A DNA stretch of 64,000 nucleotides, from positions 1,426,001 to 1,490,000 of the forward strand of contig NZ_JAKVME010000001.1 in the NCBI RefSeq assembly GCF_022483985.1, given 5' to 3'. Of the stretch, positions 46,787 to 55,633 are shown piece after piece. Position numbers and translations under genes: made by a program. The DNA comes from Acetobacter sp. GTDB lineage: Bacteria; Pseudomonadota; Alphaproteobacteria; Acetobacterales; Acetobacteraceae. The first letter of the stretch is position 1, and the number at the start of each line of letters is the position of its first letter. The notes beneath the pieces are model-generated. The model was not told the origin of the DNA and ran no database searches. It worked only from the letters and a program-made list of their open reading frames with translations.

Positions 46787-48820
46787 ATGACCCAGAACAC
46801 ACCTCCCTCCCAGCCTTCGTCAGGTGACAGCAAGCCCATCCCCACGCGTGGTCGTTTTCCGCTGCTGGACCGTGTTTCGCAGCCTGTTGACCTGCGGAAC
46901 CTGTCGATCGACCAGCTCAAGCAGGTCGCGGACGAGCTTCGGTCGGAGACGGTCGAGACGGTGTCCACAACAGGCGGTCACCTCGGCGCATCGCTGGGCG
47001 TGGTGGAACTGACGGTCGCCATCCATGCCGTGTTCGACACCCCCGACGACCGGCTGATCTGGGACGTGGGCCATCAGGCCTACCCGCACAAGATCATCAC
47101 CGGACGCCGCGACCGCATCCGCACCCTGCGCCAGCCGGGCGGCCTGTCGGGCTTCACCCGCCGCTCGGAGAGCGAATACGACCCGTTCGGCGCGGCCCAC
47201 TCCTCCACCTCCATCTCCGCCGGTCTCGGCATGGCCGTGGCGCACCATCTGCGCGCCGAAGACGACCCGTCCTACCGCGAGCGCAATGTCATCGCCGTGA
47301 TCGGCGACGGTTCGATCTCCGCCGGCATGGCCTATGAGGCGATGAACAACGCCGCCGTCGCCGGTGAGGGCGCGGAACGGCTGATCGTCATCCTCAACGA
47401 CAACGAGATGTCCATCGCGCCGCCGGTCGGCTCGATGTCGAACTACCTCTCCCGCCTGATGTCCTCGCGCCAGTTCATGGGCCTGCGCGACCTCGCCGGG
47501 AAGTTCGTGAAGAAACTGCCGGACCGTCTGGAACGCACCGCCAAGAAGGCCGAGGAATATGCCCGCGGCATGATCACCGGCGGCACGCTGTTCGAGGAAC
47601 TCGGCTTCTATTATGTCGGCCCGGTCGACGGGCACGACCTGACCCAGCTCGTGCCGATCCTGCGCAATCTGCGCGACACGGATCAGGGTCCGATCCTGCT
47701 GCATGTCATCACCGAGAAGGGCCATGGCTACAAGCCGGCCGAGGCGGCGGGCGACAAGTATCACGCCGTGGCGAAGTTCAACGTCGTCACCGGCGAGCAG
47801 AAGAAGGCCCCTCCGGGACCGCCGTCCTGGACCAACATCTTCGCCCGTGAGCTGGTCGATCGCGCCGCCACGGACAGCCGCATCACGGCCATCACCGCCG
47901 CGATGCCGTCCGGCACGGGGCTCGACAAGTTCGCGGCGAAGTTCCCCGACCGGTTCTTCGATGTCGGCATCGCCGAGCAGCACGCCGTCACCTTCGCCGC
48001 CGGCATGGCGACGGAAGGGCTGCGTCCGTTCTGCGCGATCTACTCCACCTTCCTGCAACGCGCCTACGATCAGGTCATGCATGACGTGGTGCTGCAGAAG
48101 CTGCCGGTGCGCTTCGCCATCGACCGCGCCGGTCTGGTCGGCGCTGATGGCGCGACGCATGCAGGCTCGTTCGACATCGCCTATCTGGGCTGCCTGCCGG
48201 GCATGACCATCATGGCGCCGTCCGACGAGATCGAGCTTCTGAACATGACGGCCACGGCCTGCGAGTTCGACGAAGGTCCGATCGCGCTGCGGTATCCGCG
48301 TGGCAACACCTATGGTCTCGAGCTGCCCGCGAAGGGCGAGATCATCCAGATCGGCAAGGGTCGCATCGTTCGTGAGATGGGCCAGCAGTCCGGGCGCGAG
48401 AAGGGCGGCATCGCCATCCTGTCGCTCGGTCCGCGTCTGGAAGAGGCGCTGAAGGCCGCCGACCAGCTCGCCGCGCACGGCCTGCCGCCGACTGTGGCCG
48501 ACGCCCGCTTCGCCAAGCCGCTGGACACGCAGCTTGTCGAGCAACTCGCCCGCGACCATGCCGTTCTGATCACCATCGAGGAAGGCTCTGTCGGCGGGTT
48601 CGGATCGCTGGTCGCCCAGCATCTCTCACAGACCGGCCTGCTCGATCACGTCCGCCTGCGCACCATGACGCTCCCCGATACGTTCATCGACCATGACAGC
48701 CAGTTCGAGCAATACAACACGGCACGCCTCAACGCTCCCCATATCGTCCAGACAGCACTCAAGGCGTTGGGGATCGTTGAGCAACAGTCTTCATCTGTGA
48801 GAATGGCCTCAGGAGTATAA
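46787..48820 (+). CDS. dxs: 1-deoxy-D-xylulose-5-phosphate synthase
   Basis: Thiamine-diphosphate enzyme (677 aa) making DXP from pyruvate and glyceraldehyde-3-phosphate, the entry to the MEP isoprenoid pathway that feeds hopanoids. [35 protein letters not shown], the ThDP motif [29 protein letters not shown] and [15 protein letters not shown] are visible. The central part (about 46.9-48.65 kb) is much richer in GC than the neighbours (sampled lines about 70 percent against about 58), while the first and last few dozen codons are not. It opens the hopanoid run; hpnM starts 6 bases after its stop. Confidence 0.97.
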   Translation: MTQNTPPSQPSSGDSKPIPTRGRFPLLDRVSQPVDLRNLSIDQLKQVADELRSETVETVSTTGGHLGASLGVVELTVAIHAVFDTPDDRLIWDVGHQAYPHKIITGRRDRIRTLRQPGGLSGFTRRSESEYDPFGAAHSSTSISAGLGMAVAHHLRAEDDPSYRERNVIAVIGDGSISAGMAYEAMNNAAVAGEGAERLIVILNDNEMSIAPPVGSMSNYLSRLMSSRQFMGLRDLAGKFVKKLPDRLERTAKKAEEYARGMITGGTLFEELGFYYVGPVDGHDLTQLVPILRNLRDTDQGPILLHVITEKGHGYKPAEAAGDKYHAVAKFNVVTGEQKKAPPGPPSWTNIFARELVDRAATDSRITAITAAMPSGTGLDKFAAKFPDRFFDVGIAEQHAVTFAAGMATEGLRPFCAIYSTFLQRAYDQVMHDVVLQKLPVRFAIDRAGLVGADGATHAGSFDIAYLGCLPGMTIMAPSDEIELLNMTATACEFDEGPIALRYPRGNTYGLELPAKGEIIQIGKGRIVREMGQQSGREKGGIAILSLGPRLEEALKAADQLAAHGLPPTVADARFAKPLDTQLVEQLARDHAVLITIEEGSVGGFGSLVAQHLSQTGLLDHVRLRTMTLPDTFIDHDSQFEQYNTARLNAPHIVQTALKALGIVEQQSSSVRMASGV

Positions 48821-48826
48821 AAGCAA

Positions 48827-49459
48827 ATGACCAGACTACGGTTCCCGGCCCTGTCAGCCCTTGTCCTTGGCGTTTCTCTTTCCTTCCAGTCTTTCGGTGC
48901 GCACGCGCAGGACGCCGCTGCCGTCACCGCGCCGGTTCAGGCTCTCAATCAGGCGCTGGACGCAATCCAGCAACCGAATTCCGGTAGTTTCGCCGCACGG
49001 ACAAGCAAGCTCGCGCCCGTCGTGGATCAGTCGTACGATCTGGAAAGCGTTCTCCGCTCTTCCATCGGCGCGTCACGCTACGCACAGCTTTCCGCCGATG
49101 ACAAACAGAAGCTCATGGCCGCGTTCCGCGAATACACGGTTGCCCGCTACCTTTCGAGCTTCAAGCCGGGTTCAGGAGCGAAGTTCATCCTTTCTCCGGA
49201 GATCAGTCCGTTTGCCGTCGCTTCCGAGCAGAAGGTGACGACACATATCGGTTCCGATGAAAACCCTCAGGGAACGGAAATCGACTATGTCATGCGTCAG
49301 GAAAATGGCAGCTGGAAGATTGTCGATGTATTGCTGGAAGGGCATATCAGCCAGGTGGTTGTCCAGCGCTCCGACTTTGGTCCGACACTGGCGTCCAGTG
49401 ATGTGAACGGCCTCATCGCCGTTCTGAACAAAAAAGTGAAGACCTTCGCGGAGGACTGA
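48827..49459 (+). CDS. hpnM: Hopanoid-associated MlaC-like protein HpnM
   Basis: A 210-residue periplasmic protein of the MlaC/Ttg2D family, which carry lipids across the periplasm. The signal peptide is RLRFPALSALVLGVSLSFQS ending FGAHAQ. The MlaC fold is seen in YDLESVLRSSIGASRYAQLS, KLMAAFREYTVARYLSSFK and WKIVDVLLEGHISQVVVQRS. The HpnM name rests on its place inside the hopanoid run and its family, since hpnM genes encode such proteins. It follows dxs by 6 bases. Confidence 0.85.
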   Translation: MTRLRFPALSALVLGVSLSFQSFGAHAQDAAAVTAPVQALNQALDAIQQPNSGSFAARTSKLAPVVDQSYDLESVLRSSIGASRYAQLSADDKQKLMAAFREYTVARYLSSFKPGSGAKFILSPEISPFAVASEQKVTTHIGSDENPQGTEIDYVMRQENGSWKIVDVLLEGHISQVVVQRSDFGPTLASSDVNGLIAVLNKKVKTFAED

Positions 49460-49545
49460 TTCCCCATGTTTCGGAGCCTGCCTGTGACCGGTCTTTCTGC
49501 CGTTGCATTTGACACGATGCAGATGACCGCTATCCGGCAGCCCTG

Positions 49546-50748
49546 ATGACCCTGCTGCACGATCTCGCCATTCTCTGCGACACAATCGGTGTCGCGGGAA
49601 CCATTCAGGCCGCGCTCGGCACGGCGCTGGTGATTCGCTTTCGTTCGGATGAGAAGAAAGCGATGCCTGCCCGTGGCCAGCAGCCGCCAGTCACCATCCT
49701 GAAGCCCCTGCATGGCGATGAACCACTGCTGGCGGAAGCTCTCGAAAGTTTCTGCACGCAGGACTATCCGTCATTCCAGATTGTTTTCGGGGTTCAGCGC
49801 GCCAACGATCCGGCCATCGACATCGTTGAGCATCTTCAGAAGCGTCATCCGCATATTGACATGTGCCTGGTCATCAACGGCACGCAGCACGGTGATAACC
49901 GCAAGGTTGGCAATCTCATCAACATGCTGCCGAAAGCCCGGCACGATCTGCTGGTCATTTCCGATTCCGACATCCATGTCAGCCCGGATTACCTGCAACA
50001 GGTTGTCAAAGAGCTTGTGCCGCCGGACGCGGGGCCAAACACGGGGCTGGTGACCACAGTTTATGCAGGCCTGCCCGCCAGCCGGAACATCCCGCGCCTG
50101 TTCGCAGCCTGCCAGATCAACCACAACTTCCTGCCCGGCGTGCTCCTGTCACGCTATCTTGGCCGGCAGGACTGCCTCGGCGCGACCATGGCCCTCTCCC
50201 GCGACACGCTTGAGCAGGTCGGCGGCTTTCAGGCTCTGGTGTCTCATGTCGCCGATGACGCCATTCTCGGACGCCTTGTCCGGACCAATGGGCAAAACAT
50301 CGCCATCGCCGAAACCATGACATGGACGACGATCGCGGAAACAACGTTCACGGACCTGCTCATCCACGAACTGCGCTGGGGACGGACGGTCCGCGCCCTT
50401 GCTCCGGCGGGCTATCTGGCCTCCGCCATCCAGCTTCCCCTGTTCTGGTTATCGTTCGCCGCGCTCCTGCAACCCCACGCGCCCGGTTTCCTGACATTTT
50501 TTCTGTGGGGATGGGCCTTTCGCGCGCTCTGCGCGTTTGCGATGGACAGGACCGTCGGGCAGAAATCCCTCGTCCCGCTGCTTCTGCTGCCCTTGCGCGA
50601 CTGGCTTTCCGCCGCAGTCATGGTCGGCAGCATGACCGGGTCACGGGTCGACTGGCGGGGGCACACCATGCATGTCACGCCCCATCCTGCGGTGACCCCT
50701 TCCGTTCCGCCTGTCGGCACCCCACTTTCTCCAAACGACAGTTCCTGA
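49546..50748 (+). CDS. hpnI: Hopanoid glycosyltransferase HpnI
   Basis: A 400-residue membrane GT2 enzyme related to ceramide glucosyltransferase, which adds N-acetylglucosamine to bacteriohopanetetrol. An N-terminal membrane helix (about 8-28) is followed by VTILKPLHGDEPLLAEALES, the DxD-like LVISDSDIHVSPDYLQQV, the acceptor block SRYLGRQDCLGATMALSRDT, VADDAILGRLVR and the RW motif LRWGRTVRALAP. C-terminal helices lie at about 295-360. It stands between hpnM and hpnJ and works with HpnK. Confidence 0.92.
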   Translation: MTLLHDLAILCDTIGVAGTIQAALGTALVIRFRSDEKKAMPARGQQPPVTILKPLHGDEPLLAEALESFCTQDYPSFQIVFGVQRANDPAIDIVEHLQKRHPHIDMCLVINGTQHGDNRKVGNLINMLPKARHDLLVISDSDIHVSPDYLQQVVKELVPPDAGPNTGLVTTVYAGLPASRNIPRLFAACQINHNFLPGVLLSRYLGRQDCLGATMALSRDTLEQVGGFQALVSHVADDAILGRLVRTNGQNIAIAETMTWTTIAETTFTDLLIHELRWGRTVRALAPAGYLASAIQLPLFWLSFAALLQPHAPGFLTFFLWGWAFRALCAFAMDRTVGQKSLVPLLLLPLRDWLSAAVMVGSMTGSRVDWRGHTMHVTPHPAVTPSVPPVGTPLSPNDSS

Positions 50749-50904
50749 AACTCTCATCGACATGGATCAGAGGATCGAGCCGCCAGCCGCGTCTGGCGCC
50801 AGACTACGCATCTTTCTGCAGAGGACACTTGCCATGCGCCCCCGCTGGCGATACCCGTCTGCAACTTTTTGTTTCGGCGAATGCCCAGATCAAGGATTTC
50901 GCGC

Positions 50905-52329
50905 ATGTTAAAGACCCTGTTTCTGCAGCCTCCCACTTTCGACGGTTTCGATGGAGGCGCCGGTTCGCGCTATCAGGCCAAGCGCGAGATCAAATCTTTC
51001 TGGTATCCGACATGGCTGGCCCAGCCTGCGGCCCTTGTCGAAGGAAGCCGTCTGATCGACGCGCCTCCGGCTGGCATCGGCATGGAGCCGATTCTTGAGG
51101 ATGTGAAAAACCGCGATCTGGTCATCATCCACACCTCGACCCCCTCCTTCTCGAAGGATGTGGAAGTCGCGCAGATGATCAAGGACGTGAACCCGAACAT
51201 CAAGATCGGGTTCGTCGGCGCCAAGGTTGCGGTCCAGCCGGAAGAAAGTCTGCTCAAGGCTCCGGTCGTGGATTTCGTCGCCCGCAACGAGTTCGATTTC
51301 ACGATCAAGGAAATCGCCGAAGGTCGCGAGTTCAAGGATGTTGACGGCATCAGCTATCGCAACAGCGAAGGCGAGATCGTCAACAACCGTGATCGCGCCA
51401 TGATCGAGAACATGGACAGCCTGCCGTTCGTGACGGAGGTCTACAAGCGCGACCTCAAGATCGAAGACTACTTCATCGGCTATCTGATGCACCCGTATAT
51501 CTCGATCTATACGGGTCGCGGCTGCAAGTCCCGCTGCACCTTCTGCCTGTGGCCGCAGACGGTCGGTGGTCATCACTACCGCACGCGCAGCCCGCAGCAT
51601 GTGGCCGCAGAGATCCGTCTGGCGAAGCAGTATTTCCCGCAGGTGAAAGAGTTCTTTTTCGACGACGACACCTTCACCGACGATCTGCCGCGCGCCGAAG
51701 CCATTGCGCGTGAACTCGGCAAGCTGGGCGTCACATGGTCCTGCAACGCCAAGGCCAATGTCCCCCGCAAGACACTTGAAATCCTGAAGGACAACGGCCT
51801 GCGCCTGCTCCTCGTCGGCTACGAGAGCGGCAACCAGCAGATCCTGCACAACATCAAGAAGGGCATGCGCGTCGAAGTGGCGCGTGAGTTCACCAAGAAC
51901 TGCCACGAGCTGGGAATCAAGATCCACGGCACCTTCATTCTCGGCCTGCCGGGCGAGACGAAGGAGACCATTCAGGAAACCATCAAGTTCGCCAAGGACA
52001 TCAATCCGCACACGTTGCAGGTGTCTCTCGCCGCTCCGTATCCGGGCACGGCGCTGCACAAGGAAGCGATCGAGAACGGCTGGTTCGATGAGTCCCATGC
52101 TGAGCTGATCGACGAAAACGGCGTGCAGATGGCTCCGCTGCACTATCCTCACCTGTCGCACACGGAAATCTTCAACGGCGTGGAGGAGTTCTACAAGAAG
52201 TTCTACTTCCGCGCTCCGAAGATCGCCTCCATTGTCAGCGAGATGGTACGTAGCCCGCAGATGATGAAGCGTCGTCTGCGTGAGGGCGTGGAGTTCTTCC
52301 ACTTCCTGCGTGACCGTAACGCCGCCTGA
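50905..52329 (+). CDS. hpnJ: Hopanoid radical SAM protein HpnJ
   Basis: Radical SAM protein (474 aa) required for the cyclitol ether head group of bacteriohopanepolyols. It begins MLKTLFLQPPTFDGFDGGAG; an N-terminal B12-binding-like domain precedes the cluster motif CKSRCTFC in YTGRGCKSRCTFCLWPQTVG, followed by FFDDDTFTDDLPRAEAIA and HGTFILGLPGETKETI. The ATG at 50905 is 8 bases after AAGGA. The 156 bases before it hold no gene. hpnK starts 10 bases after its stop. Confidence 0.94.
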   Translation: MLKTLFLQPPTFDGFDGGAGSRYQAKREIKSFWYPTWLAQPAALVEGSRLIDAPPAGIGMEPILEDVKNRDLVIIHTSTPSFSKDVEVAQMIKDVNPNIKIGFVGAKVAVQPEESLLKAPVVDFVARNEFDFTIKEIAEGREFKDVDGISYRNSEGEIVNNRDRAMIENMDSLPFVTEVYKRDLKIEDYFIGYLMHPYISIYTGRGCKSRCTFCLWPQTVGGHHYRTRSPQHVAAEIRLAKQYFPQVKEFFFDDDTFTDDLPRAEAIARELGKLGVTWSCNAKANVPRKTLEILKDNGLRLLLVGYESGNQQILHNIKKGMRVEVAREFTKNCHELGIKIHGTFILGLPGETKETIQETIKFAKDINPHTLQVSLAAPYPGTALHKEAIENGWFDESHAELIDENGVQMAPLHYPHLSHTEIFNGVEEFYKKFYFRAPKIASIVSEMVRSPQMMKRRLREGVEFFHFLRDRNAA

Positions 52330-52339
52330 TCAGACGACC

Positions 52340-53188
52340 ATGCGGCGCGCGATCATTTCCTCCGATGACTTCGGCCTGTCCGTCGAAGTCAACGAAGCGA
52401 TCGAGATCGCGCACCGCGATGGCGTTCTCTCCACGGCCAGCCTGATGATGGCCGGTCCTGCGGTCGAGGACGCCATCGAACGCGCCAGACGCCTCCCAAC
52501 CCTGAAAGTCGGGCTGCATCTGGTGGTGATCGAAGGGCCATGCGTCCTTCCCCCTTCCGAAATTCCGTTGCTGGTTTCGCCTGATGGACAGTTTCCGTCC
52601 GACCAGTTGAAGCTCGGCATCAACTATTTCTTCCGCCCTGATGTACGGCGTCAGCTTGCGGCCGAGATTGAAGCCCAGTTCGCGGCCTTCGCCCGAACGG
52701 GCCTGACACTCGACCACGCCAACGCCCACAAGCACATGCATCTGCATCCGACTGTCGGAAAGCTGATGATCCAGAGCGGCAAGCGGCATGGCCTCCGCGC
52801 CGTCAGAGTGCCGCTTGAGCCGTCAGAACCGTTGATGGCCGCTGGCACCTATGTCGATAGTTTCGGCGCAGCGGCTCTGCGCCACTGGACGAAGCTGCTT
52901 CGCTGGCAGGCCCGCTCCGCGGGCATGGCGACGAACGACTGGTGCTTCGGCATCGAGTGGAGCGGTCACATGACAGCGGACCGGGTCGCGGCTCTGGCAG
53001 CCCATCTGCCCGACGGCGTCTCGGAAATCTATTTTCATCCCGCCACGCACAAGAACGCGCTGCTTCAGAGACTCATGCCCACCTATGAGCATGAAGCCGA
53101 ACTGGCGGCATTATGCAGCCCCGGCTTTCAGGCCGGACTGGCCGACTCTCGGACTGACCGGATTGGATGGAGCGATCTTTCGCGCTGA
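52340..53188 (+). CDS. hpnK: Hopanoid deacetylase HpnK (YdjC/ChbG family)
   Basis: A 282-residue carbohydrate deacetylase that removes the acetyl group from the hexosamine placed by HpnI. The metal Asp lies in IISSDDFGLSVEVNEAI and metal His in LDHANAHKHMHLHPTVG; SLMMAGPAVEDAIERAR and the C-terminal EIYFHPATH are family blocks. It is the last gene of the dxs-hpnM-hpnI-hpnJ-hpnK run and is convergent with the cysteine desulfurase (22 bases apart). Confidence 0.93.
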   Translation: MRRAIISSDDFGLSVEVNEAIEIAHRDGVLSTASLMMAGPAVEDAIERARRLPTLKVGLHLVVIEGPCVLPPSEIPLLVSPDGQFPSDQLKLGINYFFRPDVRRQLAAEIEAQFAAFARTGLTLDHANAHKHMHLHPTVGKLMIQSGKRHGLRAVRVPLEPSEPLMAAGTYVDSFGAAALRHWTKLLRWQARSAGMATNDWCFGIEWSGHMTADRVAALAAHLPDGVSEIYFHPATHKNALLQRLMPTYEHEAELAALCSPGFQAGLADSRTDRIGWSDLSR

Positions 53189-53210
53189 CTGAGGGGAATT
53201 GTCCCAGCCT

Positions 53211-54353
53211 TCAAACAGCTTTCCGCCGCTCCGCCATCTGTCCGTAAGCGAGGATGAACTCATCCACATGCCGGGCCTCCACGTTCCACGGCAACGAAAC
53301 ACGCAGCGCGTTACCCGCCAGATCATCCAGCCCCATCGCATGCAGCACATGCGAACCCCCGACTTTGCCGGAGGAGCAGGCCGAGCCTGCCGAGACGCAG
53401 AATCCGGCGAGATCCAGCGCAATCAGTTGCGCCTCACTGCGAACTCCCGGCAGCACAAGGCAGGATGTGTTCGACAGTCTGGGAGCGTCCGCGCCACAGG
53501 CCCGAGCCCCCTGCTGCAAAACCGCGCTCTCAAGCCTGTCACGCAGAGTGCTCAGATCGACGGGATGCGCCAGAGCGGCCTCCAGAGCGGCCATCATGGA
53601 GGCAATGGCCGGAAGAGCCTGCGTTCCCCCTCTCCGTCCCCGCTCCTGTCCGCCTCCGGCCTGCATGGGCGGGACGACAACCGGCCCATTTCCGGCCAGC
53701 ACCAGAGCACCAGCCCCCTTGAGCCCACCGAATTTGTGAGCTGAAAGCGCAACGCTGTCCGCACCCAGTTCAGGAACGCTGACCGGCATACGCCCGACAG
53801 CCTGAACCGCATCGACATGCAACATCGCCTGCGCGGCACGACAGAGGCGGCTGACTTCACTGATAGGGTTGATGACGCCGGTCTCATTATTCGCCAGCAT
53901 GACGCAGACGAGCGTTTCCTGAGAACGGTCTGCAAGCCTTTCTTCAAGAATGGCAAGATCAATCCGGCCATCAGGCAGAACCGGCAGCACCTCCACCCGG
54001 TCCATATCATCCGACGCCTTGCGCACGGCGTCATGTTCCGTCGCGCCGACAAGCCGACGACGTCCTTTACCAAGACCTCTCACCGCCAGCGTGTTGGCTT
54101 CGGTGCCTCCTGACGTGAAAATACAGTTGTCCGGATGCACATCGAGGAGAGATGAAATGCTGCGTCGGGCATGATCCAGAAGAGTGCGGGCCTGACGTCC
54201 TGCGCCGTGAGGTGACGAAGGATTGCCGACAAGGACCATGGCGTCCATGACCGCGTCCCGGGCCTGCGGACGCAACGGTTCTGTCGCGTTGGCATCAAGG
54301 TAGATCACGGAAACCGGACTGGTTTTTCGGCCATTTTCAATGACTTTGATCAC
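53211..54353 (-). CDS. Cysteine desulfurase (IscS/NifS family)
   Basis: PLP enzyme (380 aa) that releases sulfur from cysteine as a protein persulfide for Fe-S clusters or tRNA thiolation. YLDANATEPLRP, TSGGTEANTLAVRG, NNETGVINPI, the PLP Lys in SAHKFGGLKGAG and the active Cys in SAGSACSSGKVGG are present. DANATEP replaces the usual DNAATTP and the sequence is short, so it belongs to the group of stand-alone desulfurases common in alphaproteobacteria. No iscU, sufB or iscR is adjacent. A GTG at 54314 is an alternative start. Confidence 0.92.
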   Translation of the reverse strand: MIKVIENGRKTSPVSVIYLDANATEPLRPQARDAVMDAMVLVGNPSSPHGAGRQARTLLDHARRSISSLLDVHPDNCIFTSGGTEANTLAVRGLGKGRRRLVGATEHDAVRKASDDMDRVEVLPVLPDGRIDLAILEERLADRSQETLVCVMLANNETGVINPISEVSRLCRAAQAMLHVDAVQAVGRMPVSVPELGADSVALSAHKFGGLKGAGALVLAGNGPVVVPPMQAGGGQERGRRGGTQALPAIASMMAALEAALAHPVDLSTLRDRLESAVLQQGARACGADAPRLSNTSCLVLPGVRSEAQLIALDLAGFCVSAGSACSSGKVGGSHVLHAMGLDDLAGNALRVSLPWNVEARHVDEFILAYGQMAERRKAV

Positions 54354-54399
54354 AAATGTACGATTTATGTGGCAAACTGCGTTCTCAAACCGCTATATG

Positions 54400-54610
54400 T
54401 GGCCCAAGGAACACGATTCGTGGGAAACATTGATCGCGTCCACCAAGTCCGGAGCCTGTTGCAGCAATGCCGCAGTCCGGAGACCATAATGGATGGTCCT
54501 GCTGCCAAGTCAACACTGGTTGGCTGGCTGTCCGGCCAGAGAGACCAGAGTGGCCGTTGAACGCCACGAGGGAACAAGGATTGCGGCTGGTGCAAGGCAC
54601 GGTTTACCCG
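54400..54610 (+). ncRNA. Candidate structured non-coding RNA (strand uncertain)
   Basis: A GC-rich stretch between the divergent desulfurase and hydrolase genes has nested pairing unlike ordinary spacer: TCAAC (54510-54514) with GTTGA (54556-54560); CACTGGT with ACCAGAGTG (one bulge); CTGGC (54524-54528) with GCCAG (54535-54539); GACCAT-AATGG-ATGGTC (54482-54498); and the long-range TCGTGG (54418-54423) with CCACGA (54564-54569). A direct repeat AGTCCGGAG occurs within it. Size and a long closed rod would suit 6S RNA, but I cannot confirm the family; no frame in it looks like a protein. Confidence 0.35.
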
Positions 54611-54738
54611 ACTGAAGCAGGTTATACGCACATTTTGACCCGAATAGTGGTAGATTAAGCGTCCCATCATGTCACGCAAGTGAAAACATTATGACGGCTT
54701 TCCGGAACAGGTGAATGTCTTCGGAAGGCCGGTATGTG

Positions 54739-54754
54739 CCTCTGATTTCAGAGG
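54739..54754. repeat. Perfect inverted repeat before the hydrolase gene
   Basis: CCTCTGATTTCAGAGG: 7-bp arms around TT, followed on plus by TTTCTGCTTTC. It may end the candidate RNA upstream or act as an operator for the hydrolase gene at 54870. Confidence 0.45.
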
Positions 54755-54869
54755 TTTCTGCTTTCGAACCCGGGAGGGAATGCGAGGCATCGCTTCTTTC
54801 CGGACAGAGTCCTCTAAACAGGTTTCCAGTCATGCCCAGGGACGGAAACCAGAAAATTGCGGAAACATA

Positions 54870-55535
54870 ATGCCTGAGGTTATGTTCGCCGGCCCTGATG
54901 GCCGCCTTGAAGGACGTTACCATCACTCGAGCGAGCCGAATGCGCCGCTCGCCCTTGTGCTCCACCCTCACCCGCTGCACGGCGGGACCATGAACAACCG
55001 CATCACCTACGCGATGTATCGTTCATTTGAAAAAATGGGCTTTTCCGTCATGCGCTACAATTCGCGTGGCGTTGGCCGTTCGCAGGGACGTTATGACGGC
55101 GGTATCGGCGAAATCTCCGATGCCGCAGCAGCCCTCGACTGGATGCAGGCCGTCAATCCGAACGCCGGTGCGCTGTGGATCGCGGGCTATTCCTTCGGCG
55201 CGTTCGTCGGCATGCAGTTGCTGATGCGTCGCCCGGAAGTCACCGGCTGGATCAGCGTCGCTCCTCCCGCCGCGCATTACGATTTCGGCTTCCTCGCCCC
55301 CTGCCCCTGCGGCGGCCTGATGATTGCCGGTGGCAAGGATGATCTGGCTCCCGAGCCCGCCATCCACAAGCTGGTGGACAAGCTGAACACGCAGAAGAAC
55401 GTACAGGTCGATTACCGCATCTTCCCGGAAGCCGACCACATCTTCGCCAAGCAGGCCGATCAGGTGGTCGATGCGCTTGAAGACCATGTCGGCACGGTCA
55501 TGGCGCGTCGCAGTCTGGCTCTCGCCGCAGACTGA
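54870..55535 (+). CDS. Alpha/beta hydrolase (COG2945-like)
   Basis: A 221-residue alpha/beta hydrolase. It begins MPEVMFAGPDGRLEGRYHHS; the LVLHPHPLHGGTMNNRIT block (oxyanion region), FSVMRYNSRGVGRSQG and the nucleophile-elbow-like AGYSFGAFVGMQL are seen, with a later Asp in GGKDDLAPE and His in EADHIFAKQ. Substrate unknown. I chose the ATG at 54870 since the upstream 50 codons look non-coding. It lies 98 bases before tyrS; the neighbourhood with a desulfurase recurs in alphaproteobacteria by my recollection. Confidence 0.88.
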   Translation: MPEVMFAGPDGRLEGRYHHSSEPNAPLALVLHPHPLHGGTMNNRITYAMYRSFEKMGFSVMRYNSRGVGRSQGRYDGGIGEISDAAAALDWMQAVNPNAGALWIAGYSFGAFVGMQLLMRRPEVTGWISVAPPAAHYDFGFLAPCPCGGLMIAGGKDDLAPEPAIHKLVDKLNTQKNVQVDYRIFPEADHIFAKQADQVVDALEDHVGTVMARRSLALAAD

Positions 55536-55633
55536 CAGAACTTTCGCAGGACAGTTGCCCGCAAGACTGTCCTGCGGTTCCGTCCGCCGGTCCCTCGTGG
55601 TAAAGCAACGCCGCGAGACGAACAGGACCGGTG

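Noticed and set aside
46820..48622. 600-codon open frame on minus inside dxs
   Set aside because: Mirror of the GC-rich dxs codons; His/Arg/Gly-rich translation without any domain, while dxs on plus is unmistakable.
50908..52302. 464-codon minus-strand frame opposite hpnJ
   Set aside because: Shadow of hpnJ; no start context and no family likeness.
52280..52339. Extended N-terminus of hpnK
   Set aside because: The 20 codons before the ATG at 52340 overlap the end of hpnJ and look non-coding; the family starts with the SSDDFG strand.
54400..54610. Identification of this stretch as RNase P RNA
   Set aside because: It contains AAGTCCGGAG, which recalls the RNase P core, but the other conserved blocks (such as ACAGAA and the paired P4 partner) are missing.
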